Shown piece by piece: positions 57,482 through 64,000 of a stretch of DNA of 64,000 bases; position 1 is the stretch's first letter, and every line of letters starts with the position of its first letter. The position numbers and the translations under genes are program-made. This DNA comes from Nannobrachium achirus (Eukaryota; Chordata; Actinopteri; Myctophiformes; Myctophidae), in assembly GCA_963921795.1 (NCBI GenBank), contig OY997645.1:26212304-26276303 (forward strand), in the 5' to 3' direction. The notes under the pieces are model-generated. The model worked only from the letters and a program-made list of their open reading frames with translations. It was not told where the DNA came from and did no database searches.

Positions 57482-59695
57482 CGTGTGCGTGTGAGTGCAC
57501 GCTTGTGAGAGAGAGGCAGCGACATTATGGACCTCAATCCCTCCCATTGTCCTGAGCGCACCATTGTTAAGGCAGCAGGCAGCATGGGATGAAGGGGCGC
57601 ATGGTGCCGCCGTGCTTAGCGAGTTCTGCTGGGGCTAAATGGTGGCTCTGTTCATGCGGTGTCATGCAGGGAGCACATTAGCACAGGGTCAGCGCGGGTA
57701 GTGAGACTCGCTGCTATCTGGGAGGAAAAACAACACTGAACAAAAGGGAGAAGATGTGAAACAAGCACAAACACACCTCTTCACAAGGCTTGGCTTGGTT
57801 TTCACTGTTGTGGAAGCACTTTGCATTTGATTGATATAATAGGAGCCCCACTGTGATTATATGAGAGACTGGGGGCCTCACAGAGCACCTGTTCAGTTAC
57901 TTTATAGGTCTGATACAGAAATCAATCATGAAACAAGTCATTAATCAATCACAACCATATTGTTTCTGTTCAACTGCCCAGATATGGAAATTAGCTATAG
58001 CTAAATCTGGTACGAAGAATTCTCTTTGCTTGAGTATGTTTGCAAGCTGTGACCATAGGTCACAGTTTCCTATGAAACTTAGATCTCCATATATGGAGCT
58101 GACCTCTACATGTGATTCCCAGATGATGCCCTGTTAGGGCAATCACTCTAATAGAATTCCCTTTTATGGACATCAATATTAAGCCCATATCTGGGAATGC
58201 CCATACAATAGAATCCCTTTTATGGACATCAATATTAAGCCCATATCTGGGAATGCCCATACAATAGAATCCCTTTTATGCCCATCAATATTAAGCCCAT
58301 ATCTGGGAATGCCCATACAATAGAATCCCTTTTATGCCCATCAATATTAAGCCCATATCTGGGAATGCCCAAATATGGACATATTGTGTCAGTCTAACCA
58401 GTGTAGTTGACAAGACACGAGGCACCCTTGCAAGTTAATTCCGTCCTTGTTCCTTTTATGCCCATATATGGCGATCCCTGTCCCGATGTCATCAATATTA
58501 AGCGCATATCTGGGAATGCCCATATTTGGCAATGCCCATATACAGTATGGACGCTGCATATAATGGCCAAGACAGAATTAATTTGCAAATCAAGACTGCT
58601 GACTCATCACCTAGATTTCCATATATGGAGCTGGTCAATACCTCTACAGCTGACCTCACGGACTCCATATATGGATATAGCTGACCTGTTCTGACATCAC
58701 AGTAATGACTCGACCAGCTCAGCAGAAGGGTATACATGTAAAAGCAGCCATGTGCAAGCGCCCATGTGCGCGCGCACCCATGTGCGCGACCTCGCTGCTT
58801 CTCTTCTTAAATGGCCTATTCATTCAGACATCAAGCAGTCAGATTCAATTAATTATTCTATTCTATTCTATTCTATTCTATTCTATTTTTGCATTTATAA
58901 AGTTATTTTTGTATTTTGTATCTAGGGACGTACAATATAAATCGAATGTATTATTATCGTCATCATCATCATCATTAGACATTTCAACCATCACATCATT
59001 TTAATAATAGACCGATCATCTGTCAGAAATAAATGGATTTTGATTAAACCATGATTGATTGAGTGATGGATTTAGACCATAAAATAATGGTAAAATAAGT
59101 AAATGCTCATTCATCACAACTTATCTGAACCAAATCATCCTGACATTGCTCAATATGTTTATCTATAGCAGCTTTTCATTTTAGATTTAATAAAGATAAA
59201 GTATGAATGCATATATAAGATATTTTCACCTAATACATCACTAAGCTGATTATTTGATCACTAAAATTACAATACATTTTCTGTCTATTATTTGATTAAA
59301 TATTTACCCCTTCCTCAAAATAACCAAAAGATGATTTACTTATAATAGCCATGACTTCTGTTATCTTTCTTACATTTTCATAGATGCCGAAATGTAGACA
59401 TTAGTGCAAAATCATTGAATTTTCCCTTTAACACAAAGTTGAAATGGGCATCTTTGATGTGCACATTAATATCCATGAACCCTTTATACTTAGTAAAACA
59501 GACCTGAGTTGCACTGTACCTGGTACTTGGATTCTTTTTTTCCCTCTATACCAAATGTATCTCTTTCTTTTTACAAATATTCCCCCATGAATAGGGATGC
59601 TGGAGTTCAAGCAGCCTACAGGACAGAACAGACACTTACCTGGTGAATTCAGTGACTCCTTTGAGGAACCAGGCGGAGTTGCGGTACAGAGACAT
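51283..59695 (-). CDS. dhrs12: Dehydrogenase/reductase SDR family member 12 (10 coding exons, minus strand)
   Basis: Exons in transcript order: 59695-59640, 57082-56949, 56442-56360, 56245-56150, 55483-55402, 55029-54968, 54236-54132, 52750-52660, 52370-52233, 51398-51283 (963 nt, 320 aa; human about 317). All junctions keep phase. The start MSLYRNSAWFLKG matches the human MSLYRS start. Short-chain dehydrogenase landmarks: cofactor loop TGANSGIG (46-53), NNAG (125-128), catalytic Ser in VTVSSGG (175/176), Tyr202 and Lys206 in YAQNK, then HPGWVDTP. The substrate of DHRS12 is not established, so only an NAD(P)-dependent oxidoreductase role is safe. The exon 9 acceptor is a choice between two AGs; that at 52371-52372 keeps the human length. 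It converges on wdfy1. Confidence 0.95.
52025..52071. repeat. (CA)n microsatellite in dhrs12 intron 9
   Basis: About 15 CA units, with a shorter (TG)n at about 51930-51950. Confidence 0.95.
52382..52510. repeat. (GA)n-rich tract; transcript-strand CT tract of dhrs12 intron 8
   Basis: On the minus strand this is an exceptionally long pyrimidine run leading into the exon 9 acceptor region. It supplies a strong polypyrimidine tract and explains why two alternative AGs lie close together. Confidence 0.85.
52753..52790. repeat. (CA)n; transcript-strand (TG)n before dhrs12 exon 8
   Basis: On the coding strand about 18 TG units end in TTTCAG at the exon 8 acceptor (exon from 52750). Confidence 0.95.
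53272..53460 (-). repeat. CCTTTGCTGTG-family SINE, minus strand, in dhrs12 intron 7
   Basis: Antisense order is GATTTGTTTTTGGGCTTTTT tail, GACTGACAGGAAATGGGGAG, GGCAAAGGTCGTCCGG, box B complement GGAATCGAACC, and GGCGCCCCC at the head. It is in the same orientation as the dhrs12 transcript. A shorter antisense tRNA-like head (GGGTCAACCCC, about 53565-53640) follows. Confidence 0.85.
57395..57485. repeat. (TG)n then (CG)n tract in dhrs12 intron 1
   Basis: About 37 TG units then GCGCGCGCGTGCG. The rest of intron 1 to 58085 shows no gene. Confidence 0.96.
58087..58700. repeat. Tandem 56-bp repeat and CCATATATGG motifs in dhrs12 intron 1
   Basis: About four 56-bp units run from about 58150 to 58370 (GAATCCCTTTTATGGACATC, then AATATTAAGCCCATATCTGG; spacing 56, 56, 56). 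Exact CC(A/T)6GG boxes occur at 58087-58096, 58462-58471, 58520-58529, 58619-58628 and 58665-58674. The vocabulary is shared with 12380-13213, so both are remnants of one repeat family. An (ATTCT)n run follows at about 58855-58887. Confidence 0.85.
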
Positions 59696-60328
59696 GCTTT
59701 ATCCTCACAGGATCTTGGTCAACGGGGTGAGCTCTCCTCCCGGCTTTAATACAGACCAGTACCACGTGTAACCAAGGGATTGGAATGAATTTACATAGGT
59801 GGATGACACACTTCCAGAGGCCACCAAGCGGCCAGACAGAGGGCTGAATGTGTTATGGCTAGCCACAATAGATGCTATACAGTGTATAAAGGTCATCAGG
59901 GTGACTCAACTCATTTCAACTTTGAGCATACAGTTAAAAAGCACAATGCTTTCCTATACCTTCAATGGGATGAATTATTGTATAGCCAGGCTTACTTCTG
60001 GGCTTGTTTCACACATGTTGAAGCACATCATAGGCTATATAATAATAATAATAGTATTATATTATAACACGACACCGATGATGTGTACAAGGTCAAATGG
60101 TGGGGAAAGTACTAAAAAAAATTACTTAAATAAAAGGATCAATATTGCAACTTAGAAATACTTTTGTTACATTTGAAAGTCTGTTATTCAAAATGTACTT
60201 GAGTAAAAGTATAAAAGTATTGGCATCAAAATGTACTTGTACACCAAAAGTAAGAGCACCCAATGTGCAGAATGTCCCATTTCACAAGTTTTCAAATGAT
60301 AAATGTATAAAAATCTTTTGAAAATAGC

Positions 60329-60380
60329 AGATATACAAGCTCACAACGCATCACACCACGATGCGATGAGCTTGTAGATC
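60329..60380. repeat. Dispersed hairpin repeat, copy D (most diverged)
   Basis: Left arm GATATACAAGCTCACAACGC (then ATCA), right arm TGCGATGAGCTTGTAGATC. The right arm lacks a few bases of the GTTGTGAGC block. The loop is CACCACGA. Confidence 0.75.
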
Positions 60381-60467
60381 TATATGTTTTGTAATAATAA
60401 TCAAAATCAACCAAGTAACTATAACTAAAGTTATGAAATAAATGTTGTGGAGTAAAGATACAATATT

Positions 60468-60640
60468 TGGCCTACTGGTCCAGGCGCATACCACATAGGC
60501 TCTGATGCCTTGACAGCGTGTTGCAGGTTCGAATCCCGACGACCTTTGCTGTGTGTCACTCCCCATCTCTCTCCCCATGTCCTGTCAGTCTACTGTCCTA
60601 TCAATAAAGGCATAAAAGATCCAAAACAAATCTTAAAACA
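60468..60640 (+). repeat. CCTTTGCTGTG-family SINE
   Basis: Head TTGGCCTACTGGTCCAGGCG, box B CAGGTTCGAATCCCGACG, then ACCTTTGCTGTGTGTCACTC and CTACTGTCCTATCAATAAAG ending in an AAAACAAATCTTAAAA tail. It is the best-preserved copy and the closest to a consensus. Confidence 0.88.
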
Positions 60641-61477
60641 TTGAAATACTTCAAGAGGTGGTGCCATAGCTTTGTACTTTTTCTATTTTGTATGTGTCTA
60701 TGGAGTTAACATACTCCAATAGACCCCCAGGTGTGTTTATATGCAAATATCTCTTCCCTGTGTATTTTTGGTTTCTTCCTGAAAGCTGAAAACCTCTGAG
60801 TCAAAAGGGCCAATTGAAATACATCGCTTTAATGACAATATGACATCATAAAATCATCCCCCCCCCCCTTTTTATCATACAGAAACACTGTGGGTGTGGC
60901 TCACCGCCCACCTGAAAACCAGGTATACTTAATGAATAGGTGGGTGTGGCCAATCTGGCCACATTATAACATAACAAATAACATAATTTTAACACTTTCT
61001 GTACTCTTTTTTGGGGGGAAGGGGGCTGGTGATCATGGTACCCTGTCTTTCAGTAAAGTAAAAGTAAGCTATACCTCAAAATTTTAAGTACAGCAGGCTA
61101 CTTGAGTAAATATACTTAGTTACTTTCCACCACTGACAAAGTCGTGCATCAGAAGATGTTTCTGTTAACTGTCTGAAACTATTCTATAACCATAGCCTGG
61201 CTACAACATACATGTTCTGTGGATTTGCAAGGGTAATTTGTGATCACTCAATTTCTACAAGGTAATGTCTAGTCTGGAACGAATAATATAGCTTATTATG
61301 CGCAAGTCATTGTTAATATGAAGGCTCAGAACACCATGCATGAACCAAAGTAGCCTACTAAAAAGTTCAACAATATGATAGCAAATCTGATTGCTGCTGC
61401 AACTACTTACAACAACACTGCTCTTCTTAGGGTTAATTTAACACTAAAGCTCGGAGTTAAATGAACAGGGAGCATTT

Positions 61478-61744
61478 TGCTGTGCAGACGGCAGCAGAGA
61501 GAACTCCAGGCTGCAGAGCAGTGCAGACGAGCAGAGGGCGCGGCAGTGTCTTGGGAAGGTGTTGCAACGCACGTTACGCACGGCACAGTGCGCAGCACCG
61601 CGCAGCGCACTGATAGTTCTGGGCTCAGCGATGTCACCACAACATCCCAAGATACGCAAGAAATAACAGGCTACTTTTAAACCTTGGATTTTTTTTTTTT
61701 TTACCCCTATCAAAGATTGTTTATCGCATTCCGTTGACAAGATG
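61478..61744 (+). CDS. Probable 5' UTR and ATG-only first coding exon of a downstream gene (AP-1 sigma-like by synteny)
   Basis: A CpG-richer block (about 61478-61620: GCAGAGGGCGCGGCAGTG, CACGTTACGCACGGCACAG) precedes ATG at 61742-61744, immediately followed by GTGAGT, a consensus donor. A first coding exon holding only the initiator Met, in phase 0, is the arrangement I recall for small clathrin-adaptor sigma genes, and AP1S3 neighbours WDFY1 in human. The window ends before any further coding exon, so the identity is inference; any gene with an ATG-GT first exon would fit. Confidence 0.35.
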
Positions 61745-62936
61745 GTGAGTATTTGTGTTTACATCTGCCTATCTGGCCAGTGTAGCCTACACTTTATGGA
61801 CTCTAGAGTTACACCTGCACCTGCGAAGTAGGATAGCCTCTCGGAGGCAAATGAAAGCAAGAACTCGTTGCAGTGCATAGCCTACGTTTGTGATCACCTA
61901 GCATATACGATATCTGTTCTGTTCTGCTTTTCATTTGCTCAGAATAAAAAGTCTAAAATGAAATTGAAACTAAATTTGTTTTTAAATTAAGTTCAACAAA
62001 TAATTAATCATATGGCATGCACCTGCACCTCGACAGTTTTGTATTAGCACAGAATCCTTTCAATCATCACAACTTTATATACTCTTTTTTTGCCTGGTCG
62101 CCTGTTATATGTTCTAGTTGAAGTGTTCCTGGAAGTAGATTGCTGGTGCACCATGCAGGTCAAAGTTCTGTTATTACTCCCTGATAAGAGCAGCAGTTGT
62201 TTCAGTGTTGAACTGGACAAAAGCTGTGTTATAGGCTATACCTGGAAACCTCAATCATTTATCCAGCTGTAGCCTAATCCCACAAAGTGAAATTCTTTAG
62301 TGTTAATTTATCCATTTGTAACTATATGAGTGTACAAATGTCTCCAAATGGACTCTCAACTCAAATGAACACTCAGGGTTTTACAGTGTGTAGACTAATC
62401 CCAGTTCTGTGGAACAAGCGCTTGTGACTGTAGGATTAAATGTCTCTGTTGTAAGCCAGGTAGAGAAACTGCCCAGCGGGTGCATTTTAGTGTAGTTAAA
62501 GGTGTTGATATTTCTCTGAATAAGTGTTTAACTTTTGGTAGTAAACTAATCATTCCTAGAGTGTGAACAGAAATGCATTTTCAGTTTAGGATACGAATTA
62601 CTAACTGCAGTGCCAGTGATGAACAGACAAAATTGGAACTGGCATAACTGAAGCTGGAACATGTTCTTTGTGGGGTTCTCTCTCTTGTTTGGATGGTAAC
62701 CCAATCTGAAAAAGTAAAGAGTTGTGACTGAACACATACACTCTCTCAAACTCTCTCAAAATTGTTACAGAAACTCTACTTTAGCAAAGTGATTTACACA
62801 CATTCTGGCAAACAAGAACACATGTAGCCTAAAAATGACAAACAAAAGCACTTATTAGCCTAGACAGCTGATATTTTTTATTTAGTCATATTAATGTTTT
62901 GGTGACAGGAGCAATGCATTTCAAAGAGACAGCAAT

Positions 62937-63064
<128 letters not shown>

Positions 63065-63376
63065 GGGGGTGTGTGTTGTGCACACAAGGATGGGAGTCTG
63101 TGTGAACATACCTCTGTGCATACATTCATGCCCATAAATCCGTAGCTATACATTAACTACATGTTGATAACATGCTTGACATGAGGCAGGACACAAAAGA
63201 ATGTCTGCAGCCTCGTATTCCTCCCTTATCTCAAATGACATTCAAGCTCTTTGTGGACAGAGTCAATACAACATTTTGCTCATCAAAGCCCTAGGCCAGC
63301 CTTTTGGCTCAACCAGTTGAGAATGTTAGAGAGGCAGGGGCTGAAATTTCTAAAAGGGCCTTTTGGTGAAAATATA

Positions 63377-63450
63377 GAAAATAGCAGACCTCCAAGCTCA
63401 CAACGCGTCGCGCTGCTATGCGTTGTGAGCTTGGAGGTCGGCTATTTTCG
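63377..63450. repeat. Dispersed hairpin repeat, copy E
   Basis: Left arm AGACCTCCAAGCTCACAACG, right arm CGTTGTGAGCTTGGAGGTC, outer GAAAATAGC / GCTATTTTC. Both arms carry CTCC/GGAG where copy A has CTAC/GTAG. Confidence 0.88.
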
Positions 63451-63724
63451 GTACTTGATACCACACTGAACACTGATAATCAAGTGAATACTGGAGATGT
63501 GGCAAACGGCATGGATTTTTACACAGAGAGGGAAATTCTTTCAACATAAGATGCTGCATTCAAGTTCAGTTCATTCAGTTCTTTCACCATATACTAGTAA
63601 AAACTGCATTTATGGTCTGGAAAGGGCACTCTTTATAGCTGGATAAAAGGGCAGGTACTCAAGCCCCCTTTGATGTCTATGTGTGCACGTGCCTGGTCTG
63701 TTATCCAGATAAACATTATGTTAC

Positions 63725-63995
63725 ATGTTACAGACCTGGGTTTGACCCCGGCTTGTAAACTTCGCCATATCTTTCCTATCTGCCTCCACTAAAACTAATA
63801 AGTAGTTGGGGCGTGTTTCTCCCTCCGCATCATCAGCGCCCGCACCCTAGGTGGGGTCGACGATAGGGCCTTTCTGTGTGGAGTTTGCATGTTCTCCTCG
63901 TGTCTCCTAGGGTTGATACCCTCACAAAAACATGCAGTAATCCTGGTCTCAATAATGCCTCCCCCTGGCCAGCCGGGGCGCTTGATCTAGGGGAA
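63725..63995 (+). repeat. tRNA-derived SINE, TGTGTGGAGTTTGCATG family
   Basis: Box B-like TGGGTTTGACCCCGG near 63738 and the conserved body TGTGTGGAGTTTGCATGTTC then TCCTCGTGTCTCC at 63876-63908, a phrase repeated very widely in fish genomes, then AAAAACATGCAGTAATCC. Confidence 0.7.
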
Positions 63996-64000
63996 AGGAA

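Larger units (their letters stand above)
59696..61477. other. dhrs12 upstream / divergent intergenic region
   Basis: It separates the start codon of dhrs12 (minus) from the next gene (plus). It holds a hairpin repeat copy (60329-60380), a SINE (60468-60640) and short C/T and G runs (60858-60875). I see no TATA box that I can tie to dhrs12. Confidence 0.55.

Noticed and set aside
58150-58370. CRISPR-like array
   Set aside because: The 56-bp units are contiguous tandem copies without unique spacers, in a fish intron.

Overview
The window is nuclear DNA of a ray-finned (teleost) fish. The evidence is four multi-exon vertebrate genes with GT-AG introns, very long (TG)n/(CA)n microsatellites, several tRNA-derived SINE families and many short non-autonomous DNA transposons of types common in teleosts. 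I cannot name the species. I saw no CRISPR array, operon, rRNA or prokaryotic feature.

Layout, left to right. (1) prss16, + strand, nine coding exons from 89 to 20963, predicting a 491-aa S28-family serine peptidase of the lysosomal/thymic type. (2) serpine2 (glia-derived nexin / protease nexin-1), + strand, eight coding exons from 25109 to 30869, 399 aa, with the Arg-Ser inhibitory bond intact. (3) wdfy1, + strand, twelve exons from 32144 to 45323, 410 aa, a WD40 propeller with a FYVE zinc finger inserted before its last blade. (4) A 6-kb intergenic stretch full of nested transposons. (5) dhrs12, - strand, ten exons from 59695 down to 51283, 320 aa, a short-chain dehydrogenase. (6) A probable ATG-only first coding exon of a further + strand gene (about 61478-61744) whose remainder lies beyond the right edge; synteny suggests an AP-1 sigma subunit (ap1s3-like), but this is inference. 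For all four complete genes I joined the exons by reading frame: every junction keeps phase and the predicted lengths match the mammalian proteins closely.

The genes do not form a pathway. Their order is informative: in human, SERPINE2-WDFY1 lie together on 2q36, while WDFY2-DHRS12 lie together on 13q14. Here serpine2, wdfy1 and dhrs12 are adjacent, so the window joins linkages that are split between two human paralogous regions.

The non-coding DNA holds the most unusual structure. A dispersed hairpin repeat of about 60-85 bp (5162-5244, 45148-45214, 48391-48469, 60329-60380, 63377-63450) has arms that differ between copies but match each other within a copy, apparently by paired changes. 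Some copies lie inside TTAA-ended miniature elements. There are also a Mutator-like element with a perfect 9-bp target duplication (8406-8696), hAT-type elements with perfect 8-bp duplications (4945-5350, 48242-48723), several nested insertions, a repeat that spreads perfect SRF-type CC(A/T)6GG boxes, and an unusual number of splice acceptors preceded by (TG)n tracts.
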